Assembly (NCBI GenBank): GCA_036785325.1
Contig: JAXIVH010000028.1
Coordinates: forward strand, 4,551,946 to 4,615,945
DNA length: 64,000 nt
Source of the DNA: Urophycis tenuis
Taxonomy: Eukaryota > Chordata > Actinopteri > Gadiformes > Phycidae
Direction: 5' to 3'
Part shown: positions 1 to 16,926 of the stretch, piece after piece
How the letters are laid out: each line of letters opens with the position of its first letter
Position numbering within the stretch: position 1 is the stretch's first letter
Position numbers and translations under genes: made by a program
The notes under the pieces: model-generated
Database searches by the model: none
Seen by the model: only the letters and a program-made list of their open reading frames with translations
Told to the model about the DNA's origin: nothing

Positions 1-686
1 CATAAGGTACAGTGTCGTAACCATGGTTACCATTTGACCAACGTCTGATTGATAAAAGCTTCACTTACGTCTACATTGAGGTGAGACTCTGGACCACAAA
101 CACCCCTCATTCAGAAGTGACTGGCCGTCGTTTTTCTATTTACTGCACAAGATACATAACTTCATAACCCTGAAATCGTCATGAGCATAATCCTTGATTA
201 CCACAGCCTCCCAATGGGGACTTTCATTTTGGTTTCACTTACTTTGAAATGTGATACTTGTCAGTGGGTGTTGTGTTCCAGTTTTCATATAAACCATTTA
301 AACATCACAATCATCATCTAGAACCAAACATAGCGTGGTAATAGATGGTACGCGTCCCTGAGAGTAACGCTGCCTGATGCAGGCCATCCACAGCCTTGGT
401 CCCCATCATGAAACCTACTCACTGCACCGCAAGATGGGCGGCTCCTTCGCCCAAGAACGTGTTCCAGCACGCCTCCACCTCGTACTGGAGGGACCGGCAG
501 CCAGGGGGGTGGGCGGCCACCATAGGCCGAGCGCTGGCCAATTGGAGGCTGGGATAGTCTAAGCCGGCCAGTTAGAAAGCACCATACTCAAGGCAAGACT
601 CAAGCCATATTGAGTTTTAAAATATAATTACAAAATACGTAAACTTGTTTTCAGTTAATTATGGTATTCTTATTTATAAAATAAAT
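1..686. other. Window start, no confident gene
   Basis: I see no supported gene here. One stretch, about 377-500 read on the minus strand, is open and ends in a stop with a composition that could be the C-terminal exon of an unidentified gene (aromatic and acidic residues, CWNTF motif). It is too short to assign and is discussed under findings. Confidence 0.4.
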
Positions 687-697
687 GATTATTAAGG

Positions 698-1075
698 GGC
701 ACGGTGGTGCAGTGGTTAGCACTGTCGCCTCACAGCAAGAGGGTTCTGGGTTCGAATCCACCTGGGACCCGGGACCTTTCTGTGTGGAGTTTGCATGTTC
801 TCCCCGTGCTTGCGTGGGTTCTCTCCGGGTACTCCGGCTTCCTCCCACAGACCAAAAACATGCAGGTTGGGGATTAGGTTAATTGGTGTCTCTAAATTGA
901 CCATAGGTGTGTATGTGAGTGTGAATGGTTGTTTGTCTCTATATGTTAGCCCTGTGATAGGCTGGCGACCTGTCCAGGGTGTACCCCGCCTCTCGCCCGT
1001 TGCAGCTGGGATTGGCTCCAGCCCCCCCGCGACCCTCGTAGAGGATAAGCGATTACGATAATGGATGGATGGATG
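698..1075 (+). mobile_element. tRNA-derived SINE, complete with target-site duplication
   Basis: The left end carries a tRNA-like RNA polymerase III promoter: an A-box-like GGTGCAGTGGTTAGCACTG near 706-724 and a B-box GGTTCGAATCC near 750. The body is a long GC-rich stretch (CCCGTGCTTGCGTGGG, CCTCCCACAGACC), and the 3' end is a short GGAT tandem. An 11-bp direct repeat, GATTATTAAGG, flanks it at 687-697 and 1076-1086, which fits LINE-assisted integration. The family is common in teleosts; I cannot name the exact Repbase entry. Confidence 0.8.
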
Positions 1076-1166
1076 GATTATTAAGGAAATGATCTACATC
1101 TGGAGCCATCCTAGTTTATAATGTATAAAGGTGCTTCAAGACGCTTCAAGACACGTGCTTATTAGA

Positions 1167-1280
<114 letters not shown>

Positions 1281-1630
1281 TTCAGGACCACTGGCGTTGA
1301 TGTTGAAAGTTCTGCGGTCATCCTACCTGGCGGTAGGTTGTGGTCTTGGCCCTGCTGGGGGTATACTGGTGGACCTGGTAGGAGAACACGGGCTTGGGTC
1401 TGATCTGTATCGCTGGACTTGCTATCAAATAGTTTCTTTGGTTTCCTCGACTTAATTCAAAACGCTGGATGCAAACTTTTGATGAAGTGAGTGTATCATG
1501 TATCCATTTCACCCATACATTGTTTGATGCTATATTTAACAAATACTGATTTGCCCAATGGGTTTCATTTTTCTGGAGTATGAAGATCTTCCATGGATTC
1601 AATAAAATAATGGTCTGGTCTTGTATTTCT

Positions 1631-2284
1631 GCAGGTGAAACTGCAGGTGTCCTTCTACCGGGCCACCATCGAGCCAGTGCTGCTGTACTGCACGACCGTC
1701 TGGTTCACTGCTTGCTCTGCTGCAGACAGGAAAGCACTGCAGAGGGTCACCAGGTCAGCAGAAAAGATCATCGGCTGTCCTCTTCCCACCCTGAAGAACA
1801 TTACCAGCTCCCGCGGCATCAGCAGAGCCGCTAAAATAATAAAAGACCCCTCACACCCCGGACATCATCTGTTCAATCTGTTGTCATCAGGGCAGAGACT
1901 CAGGTCCCTCAGGTCCAGAACAAACAGACTGAAGAATAGCTTCTATCCCTGGGCCACGAGGTTACTGAACTCAGCACCTCACCTTCCTACCTCACCCTCA
2001 TAATGGTACGCACTGTGTCACTTTTATATTTATCTACAGGTCACTTTTTTTTTTTTTTTTTAATCACTTTATATTTATTTTCACACCCTCATTTGTGCTA
2101 CTGTCATTCTGAATGTGAGTCTGCACTGGTTTTAAATATGTGTGGGCCATATCGCTATTTTTATGGCCTCTTTTCTCCTTTTATTGTTTAGTTTTAAAAA
2201 TTGATTGAATGCGCTATTACTGTGGCAGCTACTACAATCTGGTCATGTCTCAAATGTGAAGACAATAAATACTTGAATCTTGAA
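1631..2284 (+). mobile_element. 5'-truncated L2-type LINE with target-site duplication
   Basis: Positions 1635-2003 encode the C-terminal part of a reverse-transcriptase ORF: YRATIEPVLLYC, then QRVTRSAEKIIGCPLP, then SRTNRLKNSFYPWATRLLN. This is the region just after the RT domain in fish L2-clade LINEs. The element ends in tandem TTGAATC units, typical of L2/CR1 tails. A 12-bp repeat TCTTGTATTTCT at 1619-1630 and 2285-2296 is the target-site duplication, so the insertion is a single 5'-truncated copy. The minus-strand LINE at 26.8-29.0 kb belongs to the same or a close family. Confidence 0.85.
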
Positions 2285-2296
2285 TCTTGTATTTCT

Positions 2297-2850
2297 CTTT
2301 TTTTTATTTTTTGAAGATAATGGTTAAAATCTTGAGGCCTTGAGGCAGAAAGCTGCAATACTTCTACATGAGAGAAGTATTTCCAAATTGGGTTCATGAA
2401 ATATATGCACAGATGAGACAATTAACCAAAGAATATAATATATTCAAATAGCAAATGCTTGACTTGTTGAACGAAAACAGGATTTACATGAACAGTATTT
2501 CAGGTCCTGTCTCTGCATTCACTTCATCTATAATCATGTTGACTTTCCTGTGTGTGCTAAAGATTAGCTTCATCGGTAAACACTTCCAACACTCGCAGCT
2601 GTCCTGAAGCCTAACTGACAGCCTGCGTCATGGGGGGGTCTCCACACCGGGCTGCTTCTGCCTCGGTGGTTCCGAGCGAGGTCCACCAGCAGACACTGAT
2701 TCAGTGACGTCTGGTGATCTTTACAATGTGAAGATCTAAACCTCCTCAACCATCACAGACAACCAGGGAACCCAGTGGACAGAAGGACAGAGAGGGCAGG
2801 CCTGCCCTCACCTCTTCAGCAGAGCTCACCTACTGCAGGGTGGACAGGGG
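2297..2850. other. Intergenic, downstream of slc30a3
   Basis: No coding signal recognised. It lies 3' of the minus-strand zinc transporter and probably includes part of its 3' UTR. Confidence 0.5.
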
Positions 2851-2855
2851 CCCTC

Positions 2856-2958
2856 AGGCCAGCAGGCCCCGCCCTCAGTCCACCAGGCCCCGCCCTCAGG
2901 CCAGCAGGCCCCGCCCCCAGGCCAGCAGGCCCCGCCCTCAGGCCACCAGGCCCCGCCC

Positions 2959-2972
<14 letters not shown>
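2856..2972. repeat. 18-bp GC-rich minisatellite overlapping the slc30a3 stop
   Basis: About six copies of an 18-base unit, roughly CAGGCCCCGCCCTCAGKC. The unit closest to the gene overlaps the stop codon at 2959-2961, so the array starts at the end of the coding sequence and fills the proximal 3' UTR. Confidence 0.85.
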
Positions 2973-6900
<3,928 letters not shown>

Positions 6901-6905
6901 TCGGA

Positions 6906-8254
<1,349 letters not shown>

Positions 8255-8569
8255 ATCCATATATATATAAAATTGGTCATTTAAGGTCAGTGCCTAAAAC
8301 AATTACGTTAAAAATAAATAACATTGTTTCACAAGATAAATCGTGAAACTTTGGCATTCAAAAAAGAAAAGAAAAAAAAGAAACTAAGAACAAATCACAT
8401 TTCAATTTGATTCCGGTAAAAAAAACACCCCTTTCTTGAATTTCCTGTTCCATTTTTTTCCAATTACTGACTGCCAACTCACCTGTCTCATTCCTAACTC
8501 CTAAACCGCTGGAAGCCCCAGTTTGTGTGATGTAGTGCTGCAGACACTGAGCGGCCTGCAGACTGCGGC

Positions 8570-11500
8570 TCACTCCGGGAGGTTGAGGTGCTGGCCGTCC
8601 TTCTCTACGGGCTCAGAGCCCCCGTTGGACGCGTGGGGTTGGATGACGATGGGCGTGTTCTCGCCTGCAGGGGGCAGCATGACGAAACTCTTCAAACTAA
8701 ATCGCCCCCTTCTTTAAAGAGGTAAAAGTTCAGCAGCCCAGAATGTTATTGTAACAAGCAGCAGCTCCGAAGAAATATCAACATGGTTATTGTTCAAGTT
8801 AATGTAATATGATCCTTAACATGTAGCAGCCTCACAGCAGCCAGTGTTAGCAACATGACAGACACGCATTACAACATACACGTGTTAGCAACATGACACG
8901 CGTTACAACATACACATACAGACGAAAGCCTCATCGCTCCTCAACACCCATTATTGGGATTCATATAAAAAAGGTTTATATAAAGCATAAATTAATATTT
9001 CACTTTGGTAGCAGCATTCACTTTTGACGGTTTGAACCAGTGAAGACGTTACGTTATAGCCTCGATCAGAAGATACGACAAAAACAGGATGTAGATCCAA
9101 TCATCTCATTTAACCAATGCCCAAATAAACAGCTACAGCTAACTCTGCAACACTAAATAAATAACCATCTGCTCTTCATATAGGTTGAATATCCATGATA
9201 TATGCGTCATCATTGAGTATCTTTAACAAGTTGTTCCCATAGCAAGTTGGGCACCATTTTTATGACTTGGTCTATTTTTTATTTATATTGTTTATTCTGA
9301 TTGAATCAAAGAGGTGTTGGTCCATAGATGCCAATCTATGCTCAGGCCAGTAGAGCAAGGCATTAACGATGCCAGGGTCAGGGGTTCGATTCCCACTGGT
9401 CCTACCGATGCAAATACATGCACTCACTGAATTTTAACTTGTGAAGTTTTGCAAGTGTCCACTAAATGGCATTATACAAAAAAACATCAATTACTTTTTA
9501 CCATAATTCAATCTTTTAGTTGCAACACACCAATCCCCTTCTCCATTGTTGATGAGGCCCTGCCATGAGGGTTTGTGTTTGAACCCCAATGTCCAGAGAT
9601 AACCTGCATCATCCTGGAGTCCAACCTGCTCCTGAAAGTATCCTCAAACTGATTTTATTTCACTTTCAACCCATCTCCTACGCATTTACACACTATCACC
9701 ACCCAGAAATGCCTCCAGTGGTTCAGTGGTTGTAACTTAGCACTTAGTCAGAGATGTTGTATACTAGCAATGGTTTACCTAGCAATTGGAGTGTTTGAAA
9801 CTTGTTCTGGTGACTTTCTTACTGTATTAGCAGCAATGATGCAAGAATGTTTCACCTTCTTATGACAAATGTACTCTTTGTAAGTCGCTTTGGACAAAAG
9901 CGTCTGCTAAATGCCCTGAATGGAAATGTAAGGTTTAGTGTTGGGCCTCAGAAGGCCCCCACCCCTCTGGTGGTGCAGCTTCTACCAAAGTGAAAGCGTT
10001 GGAAGGGGAGCAGAGGAGGAGCCCAGTGCACTGAGCCGTACCCGGGGGATCACCTGAGGCTCGCGGGCCCACAGGGCCCACGGGGCCCGGCTGCTCACCC
10101 ACTATGGTCTCCCCGTCGGCTGTGGAGCGAGACACAGCAGAGGGGCTCAGGGTGTGGACCTGGTCCACCTGCTGGACCAGGGGGTCAGGGTGTGGACCTG
10201 GTCCACCTGCTGGACCAGGGGCTCAGGGTGTGGACCTGGTCCAGCAGGTGGACCAGGTCCACACCCTGACACCCTGAGCCCCTGGTCCAGCAGGTGTACC
10301 AGGTCCACACCCTGACCCCCTGGTCCAGCAGGTGTACCAGGTCCACACCCTGACCCCCTGGTCCAGCAGGTGTACCAGGTCCACACCCTGAGCCCCTGGT
10401 ACACCTGCTGGACCAGGTCCACACCCTGACCCCCTGGTCCAGCAGGTGTACCAGGGGCTCAGGGTGTGGACCTGGTTCACCTGCTGGACCAGGGGGTCAG
10501 GGAGTGGACCTGGTACACCTGCTGGACCAGGGGCTCAGGGTGTGGACCTGGGGCTCAGGGTGTCAGGGTGTGGACCTGGTCCACCTGGTGGACTCGCTGG
10601 CGGGGAACTCAGAGCAATGTTTGGACAACTGAATGTTATTGAAATATTGATTAAACAATACAAGTGCACAGTATATAGGTCGTTACCAATACATCTATTG
10701 GGATTTCATGAAGTTTGTCTCGTCTTGTGCACAGACATGGAACAACCCAGCTTATGATGACATTTTTCACTTGGATTTACCCGTGCTAAAAATGTCCCTT
10801 TTTAAATGTTTGTCACAACTGTGCGTTAGTGTCCTACAAGATGGCGTCCGCCTTGTCGTTTCGCTGCGCGCCATAACAACGCCCAGGTCACGTTTAGTGT
10901 GCAAACCATCAAACTGTCCCCTCGCCAAGTCCTGCCCTGCTGTGTGGAGACGTGTCTTTACACCAGGACAAGACCTTAGGCAGGGCCCTCAGGTCAGACC
11001 CCTACTCCTCACCCCCTCCTCACCCCCTCCTACTCCTCACCCCCATCCTCACCCCTACTCCTCACCCCCCTCCTCACCCCTACTCCTCGCCCCCTCCTAC
11101 TCCTCACCCCTACTCCTCACCCCCATCCTCACCCCCCTCCTCACCCCTACTCCTCACCCCCATCCTCACCCCCCTCCTCACCCCTACTCCTCGCCCCCTC
11201 CTACTCCTCACCCCTACTCCTAACCCCCATCCTCACCCCCCTCCTCACCCCTACTCCTCGCCCCCTCCTACTCCTCACCCCCATCCTCACCCCTACTCCT
11301 CGCCCCCTCCTACTCCTCACCCCCATCCTCACCCCTACTCCTCGCCCCCTCCTACTCCTCACCCCCATCCTCACCCCTACTCCTCGCCCCCTCCTACTCC
11401 TCATCCCCCTGTACTCCTCACCCCTACTCCTCACCCCCTCCTCACCCCTACTCCTCACCCCGACTCCTCGCCCCCTCCTACTCCTCATCCCCCTGTACTC

Positions 11501-14500
11501 CTCTCCCCCACTCCTCGCCCCCTCCTACTCCTCATCCCCCTGTACTCCTCACCCCTACTCCTCGCCCCCTCCTACTCCTCATCCCCCTGTACTCCTCGCC
11601 CCCTCCTACTCCTCGTCCCCTTGTTCTCCTCACCCCTACTCCTCGCCCCCTCCTACTCCTCATCCCCCTGTACTCCTCGCCCCCTCCTACTCCTCATCCC
11701 CCTGTACTCCTCACCCCTACTCCTCACCCCCTCCTCACCCCCACTCCTCACCCCTACTCCTCGCCCCCTCCTACTCCTCATCCCCCTGTACTCCTCACCC
11801 CTACTCCTCGCCCCCTCCTACTCCTCACCCCTACTCCTCACCCCCATCCTCACCCCTACTCCTCACCCCCCTCCTCACCCCTACTCCTCGCCCCCTCCTA
11901 CTCCTCACCCCCATCCTCACCCCTACTCCTCGCCCCCTCCTACTCCTCACCCCCATCCTCACCCCTACTCCTCGCCCCCTCCTACTCCTCACCCCCATCC
12001 TCACCCCTACTCCTCGCCCCCTCCTACTCCTCATCCCCCTGTACTCCTCACCCCTACTCCTCGCCCCCTCCTACTCCTCACCCCTACTCCTCACCCCCTC
12101 CTCACCCCCACTCCTCGCCCCCTCCTACTCCTCATCCCCCTGTACTCCTCGCCCCCTCCTACTCCTCGTCCCCCTGTACTCCTCACCCCTACTCCTCACC
12201 CCCTCCTACTCCTCATCCCCCTGTACTCCTCACCCCCTCCTCACCCCCACTCCTCACCCCTACTCCTCGCCCCCTCCTACTCCTCATCCCCCTGTACTCC
12301 TCGCCCCCTCCTACTCCTCGTCCCCCTGTTCTCCTCACCCCTACTCCTCGCCCCCTCCTACTCCTCACCCCCTCCTCACCCCTACTCCTCGCCCCCTCCT
12401 ACTCCTCATCCCCCTGTACTCCTCACCCCTACTCCTCGCCCCCTCCTACTCCTCATCCGCCTGTACTCCTCACCCCTACTCCTCGCCCCCTCCTACTCCT
12501 CATCCCCCTGTACTCCTCACCCCTACTCCTCGCCCCTCCTACTCCTCATCCGCCTGTACTCCTCACCCCTATCCCCCTCCCCTTCGTACTCCTTACCTGG
12601 GTCCTGCTCCGCCCTGACTTGGGCCTCCAGGTCGTCTGGGTCCATGTGGTCCATGGGCTCTTCTCCCTCGGAGGACTTCCCACAGCGGCCACAGCAGAAG
12701 CAGCAGCAGCAGAGGCAGCAGCAGCAGGTGAAGATGCTGCAGCAGACCACCAGAGCCTAGGGAGGAGGGAGGTCAGTCGGGGTCCAGGGTCCAGGGTCCA
12801 GGGTCTGGACCCACAAGGAGTGGACAGCAGGACGACGGCCACGTAGACATGCACACGCCTACATCTTTTGTTGTTGTTGTTTGTTTTGTTGTGCGTGTGT
12901 GCACCTTTACTACACTGAATACTTTCTCATGTTTTGTTGTTGTTGTTGTTTGTTTTGTTGTGCGTGTGTGCACCTTTACTACACTGAATACTTTCTCATG
13001 TTTTGTTGTTGTTTGTTTTGTTGTGCGTGTGTGCACCTTTACTACACTGAATACTTTCTCATGTTTTGTTGTTGTTGTTGTTTGTTTTGTTGTGCATGTG
13101 TGCACCTTTACTACACTGAATACTTTCTCATGTTTTGTTGTTGTTGTTGTTTGTTTTGTTGTGCGTGTGTGTACCTTTACTACACTGAATACTTTCTCAT
13201 GTTTTGTTGTTGTTTGTTTTGTTGTGCGTGTGTGCACCTTTACTACACTGAATACTTTCTTATGTTTTGTTGTTGTTGTTTGTTTTGTTGTGCATGTGTG
13301 CACCTTTACTACACTGAATACTTTCTTATGTTTTGTTGTTTGTTTTGTTGTGTGTGTGTGCACCTTTACTACACTGAATACTTTCTCATGTTTTGTTGTT
13401 GTTGATGTTTGTTTTGTTGTGTGTGTGTGCACCTTTACTACACTGAATACTTTCTCATGTTTTGTTGTTGTTGATGTTTGTTTTGTTGTGTGTGTGTGCA
13501 CCTTTACTACACTGAATACTTTCTCATGTTTTGTTGTTGTTGTTTGTTTTGTTGTGCGTGTTGCACCTTTACTACACTGAATACTTTCTCATGTTTTGTT
13601 GTTGTTGTTTGTTTTGTTGTGCGTGTTGCACCTTTACTACACTGAATACTTTCTGGGAGCTTGAGCAGAGTGGATGTCAAAGCTTGTGAAACTGATGCAC
13701 ACGATTCAAGGCTTTTGGAATCGCTTTTTGGACCATTGGCATCACCTGTACACACCAAGGTTCTAGAATACTTAGAGCAGGTTTACCGACCCTTTGGAAC
13801 CACATGACTGTAGTCTCATTCCTCTAGTAACAACTGGGGCTTGTTGGAGATAGGTGTGTTGTGTTTGTGGCCATACCACACATTCCCGACATAGCTTCAG
13901 GAACACCACCAGCAAGCAACAACAAAAAACTACTATTCATCCATTTTGACCTGTGGTGAGAAACAGGCAACAGCTTTTCTGATGAAGTTCTTATCAGAGC
14001 ACTTGGTGGTTGGTGTGCTTTAGCTCAGAGGGACTAGCTTATATTGGACACACTGATTAAACCAGACGCAGGCCTACAGGGTGTGACGACCACCTTTGGC
14101 TGCCAGCTCCAATCAGATGTCAGTGGGTGGGGAGGGTGGGCGGGGCTGAGGGTGGTTCAGGTTTGGCCCGGAGCCTTTATGAGACACCCACTTATAGGTT
14201 TTGCACCTTTTGGTTGTGCCTGTCTTATGTTTAGTTCTATGTTTACAGTTTATACCCCAAAACATGTGTCACCAATCCCTACACTACACTCACCACAGAC
14301 TTTATCCTTTGAATCATGTTCAAAGTTTTTACACTCTCTGAGCTGGAACCAGGGTCACCAGAAGGACTTCCTAGTTACAAACTACTTGGAGTGACCTGAA
14401 GGATTTCTTTAGTTCTAAACTAAACACGGTAGAGTCACTGCGTTCCGGGCCACACGTCAAGGGTTCGATGCATTTGCATGCAGGAGACAAAGTGCTTTGA

Positions 14501-15573
14501 ATAGTCTTAGCCCTCAGGGCTGTCCATGTTGCTGTCCCGTATTTACACTAACACAATGTCAGCATGTGGCCAACAGCATGGTGTAGCGGCCAGGGAGTCT
14601 GATGCCCAATAATGAATGTCTAAGCCTAATCATTAAAGAGCATCCCAGTTCACTGCAAGCTGCTCTTAACAAAACTGAATAAATGCTAAATATTGCTCTA
14701 TAATACATCAAATCATACTCAAGACACGTGGGATCTTTGAAGCCTGACGGATAACGAAGAACGATAACAAAGTTCATTTCATTTTGACACTCGGTGGTCT
14801 CGTCCCGACATGAAACCGGATCATCGTGGATTACGCACAGAGCTGCTCACCTTGAACCAGCACTTTGACGTCAGGAAATAGTATTTGACCATATCCTCGC
14901 CGAACTGCTCGGCCACGTAGAGGCCCATGGAGCCGTACTCATCGTAGATGTTGCGTTTGTTCTCATCGTTCAGGATGGCGTTGGCGTTGTTGATCTCCTT
15001 GAACTTCTCCGCGGCTTCGGGGTTGTCGGGGTTCTTGTCCGGGTGATGCCTCAACGCCAACTTCCTGAAGGGACATTTTAAAAATGCACCGATACATGTT
15101 ACATTATATTAAGACAGTGGAACGGTTCGAAAACTGCCGTCGGAATTGTACGCAACGTGTACGAACAAGCCGCCTTTCGATCACCCAGACGTCGTTTCAG
15201 ATGTGTATCAGACTCTCGTACGGCCTGTTAATCAGACGTTCCGTATGGAGTTGTAAAGCAAACAACACACACACTGCTCAGAACAGGAAACAGCGCAACA
15301 GAACGACTGATTCGGTAGAAAGAGGTACGAACGAAGTACGAACCACACACACTTCAGAGGGGTAGGGTTACACTCGGGGGGAGTTAGGAGAAATAAGGTT
15401 GGAGGTCCCATCTCAACCCTCGGGGTGAAAGATGCATGCTGAGAGGGGGACCAAACCCACCGGTACGCCTTCTTGATCTCTTCCGCCGTGGCTCCCTTCT
15501 GCAGGCCGAGGGTCTTGTACAGACTGTCCCCCGCCGTGGACATCTTGCGTTGGGGTTTATTCGGTTCTTCCAT
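8570..15573 (-). CDS. dnajc5g: Cysteine-string protein, DNAJC5 gamma-like J-domain co-chaperone
   Basis: J-protein that recruits Hsc70 and is anchored to vesicles through a palmitoylated cysteine string. Four coding exons: 15573-15461, 15064-14851, 12756-12597, 8664-8570; total 582 bases, 193 residues, close to the roughly 200 of the family. Exon 1 starts MEEPNKP and reaches helix II of the J domain (SLYKTLGLQKGATAEEIKKA). Exon 2 carries the HPD motif within RHHPDKNPD, the rest of the J domain, and the linker GLYVAEQFGED. Exon 3 has the cysteine string: 13 cysteines in about 23 residues, then the acidic DPDDLEAQ segment. Exon 4 encodes TPIVIQP and a shortened divergent tail ending LNLPE. Mammalian CSP-alpha instead ends in a Ser/Thr/His-rich tail. 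Introns 2 and 3 are filled with minisatellites. Gamma assignment follows the position beside slc30a3. Confidence 0.92.
8718..9330. other. dnajc5g intron 3, unique-looking AT-rich sequence
   Basis: Nothing coding recognised; a short imperfect repeat (CAACATGACA, ACACGCGTTACAACATACAC) occurs near 8850-8910. Confidence 0.4.
9331..9932 (+). mobile_element. SINE-like tRNA promoter followed by an L2-type tail
   Basis: A B-box-like GGGGTTCGATTCC lies at 9381-9393 after an A-box-like GCCAGTAGAGCAAGG. About 490 bases later is the conserved tail GTAAGTCGCTTTGGACAAAA-GCGTCTGCTAAATG (about 9880-9915). The same tail ends the LINE at 46.9 kb and copies at 37.5, 51.0 and 58.1 kb, so it is a LINE 3' end shared with SINEs. 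I cannot tell whether this is one element or two. Confidence 0.6.
10130..10600. repeat. 38-bp minisatellite with internal orientation switches
   Basis: A unit containing GTGTGGACCTGGTCCACCTG, followed by CTGGACCAGGGGCTCAGG, occurs in plus orientation at about 10150-10240, inverted at about 10240-10400, and in plus orientation again from about 10440. Each unit also holds a small palindrome (GGTCCACCTGCTGGACC). Confidence 0.9.
10985..12590. repeat. 1.6-kb polypyrimidine/polypurine minisatellite in dnajc5g intron 3
   Basis: Units such as CCCCTACTCCTCGCCCCCTC and CTACTCCTCATCCCCCTGTA repeat with little variation. On the dnajc5g sense strand this reads as GAGGAGTAGGAGGGGGCGAG-type units with many runs of four or five G. 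It begins about 10 bases inside the intron, directly after the donor of the cysteine-string exon (12597). The long open frames across it are an effect of the composition. Confidence 0.95.
12862..13655. repeat. Roughly 60-70-bp minisatellite in dnajc5g intron 2
   Basis: About a dozen copies of a unit made of a TTG-rich part (TTTTGTTGTTGTTG, TGTTTGTTTTGTTG) and a constant part (GTGTGTGCACCTTTACTACA, then CTGAATACTTTCTCATG). Copies differ mainly in the number of TTG triplets and in GCGTG/GCATG/GTGTG. Confidence 0.95.
13656..14850. other. Rest of dnajc5g intron 2
   Basis: No gene seen. Short tRNA-like fragments (GGTGTAGCGGCCAGGGAGTC near 14580, GGGTTCGATGC near 14460) suggest old SINE debris. 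Confidence 0.4.
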
Positions 15574-16173
15574 GGCTGATCTGACAGGGAGGTTAAAAGC
15601 AACACCAGGTATTCATGTCGAACTCGCTGCCATGGACACTTTGGGGTCACCAAGGGTAAGCGTGGACGAGGAGGCGACACGGTGGTGATGAAGACGATGA
15701 TGAAAGGCAACGACATTATTAGTTGGAGTTCTCAACTAACGTTGCAAAATGAGTCCTTCATCTTTAGAGAATGAACGACCATCAACGCAAAAGGAATTGC
15801 GCAATAGTTGTACATGAAGTCAGCCCTAACAGATAGCGCTGAGCTGGGCCGCATGAGGAAGAGCTGATCACTAACTTATATACATACCTTCAGTGGTTCA
15901 GGGAATGGCTCGGGGTTTGGAGTTCAGTGGTGCCGCTGGGTTCACAACTTTTAAGATGGTCGTTTTAACGTTTGCCGCATGGTACATCCAATGTTCAGAA
16001 ATGTCCCCGTTTTCCTAACAACAGCAACGCGGGCAGAAAGATTTCATGACTAACTTGACGAAAGTAGTGATCCAGGAAGTTTCGACAAGGAGAGAAAAAA
16101 AAAAAATTCCCGTTTCGTCACCAAGTGGAAACGCGGCTTGCGCATAGCTGCGCTGCAAATACGCAGTCCAGAG
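15574..16173. promoter_or_regulatory. Upstream region of dnajc5g
   Basis: Sequence 5' of the dnajc5g start codon on the minus strand. It must contain the promoter and the 5' UTR; no specific motif is assigned. Confidence 0.35.
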
Positions 16174-16332
16174 TTAAAGTGATGGTTCGGAGTGAAATTC
16201 ACCCTGAGGTAATTTACACCAATAGTCATGCTAAATACCCCCTCGGATGCATTTTTAGCGACGGTCAATATTGATCAAGTTTAGGGTTATCAGCCGAAAG
16301 ACTTCGTACTGGAGTGCCGGTACAGTGTGTAC

Positions 16333-16845
16333 CATTGACTGTATATATATATGGACAAACCCTCCGTGACGTCACCCATAGACTTCTTAACAGCGGAGAT
16401 GAAGCCTAAAATTGAGCTTCTGGGCGCCGCCATCTTGGAAATTTCAGTCTGTGTTGTAAGCCCGCCTACCTCCGGCCAGACCAATCAAAGCCTCGAATCC
16501 GTGAAGGTCATGCCGTGATGACATATGACAGCTGCCAATCAAGTTGACCACGCCCTTAATTATTCATAAAATAAATCCTTCTCTGTGCGTTAAAATAATG
16601 GATTCTACAAAAATTCACCCCCCTCACAGTTGTCATGGACTCGAACACTACTGAAAGACACCAAAACCGTTTTTTGAACCAGGCTGTAAACATGTTTATT
16701 TTGGCTGTAAAGTTGGACATTTTAACATGGGTGTCTATGGGAGTTGACTCCTTTCTGCAGCCAGCCTCAAGCGGCCAGTCGAGGAACTGCAAGTTTTTGC
16801 ACTTCCGCATGGGCTTCATTTTTCAGCATGGAATGTTGCCGCTTG
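16333..16845. mobile_element. Inserted repeat 1 within the foldback element
   Basis: This segment interrupts the left arm and has no counterpart in the right arm. An 8-base direct repeat GTGTGTAC flanks it at 16325-16332 and 16846-16853. It contains GCCGCCATCTTGG and AGCGGCCAGTCGAGGAACTG, motifs of a repeat common in fish genomes. An 8-base duplication suggests a hAT-type insertion, though the ends are not clear inverted repeats. Confidence 0.65.
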
Positions 16846-16926
16846 GTGTGTACATCTCGTCAATGACTCACTAATAATGCATGGATTGTTACCCAACTTC
16901 TGTAGTAGTACATATATGGTCTGTAC

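Noticed and set aside
10952..12760. 602-codon Pro/Ser-rich open frame
   Set aside because: Runs through the pyrimidine minisatellite antisense to dnajc5g and ends inside its cysteine-string exon; composition effect.
12773..13580. Two about 240-codon open frames on opposite strands
   Set aside because: Both arise from the intron 2 minisatellite of dnajc5g.
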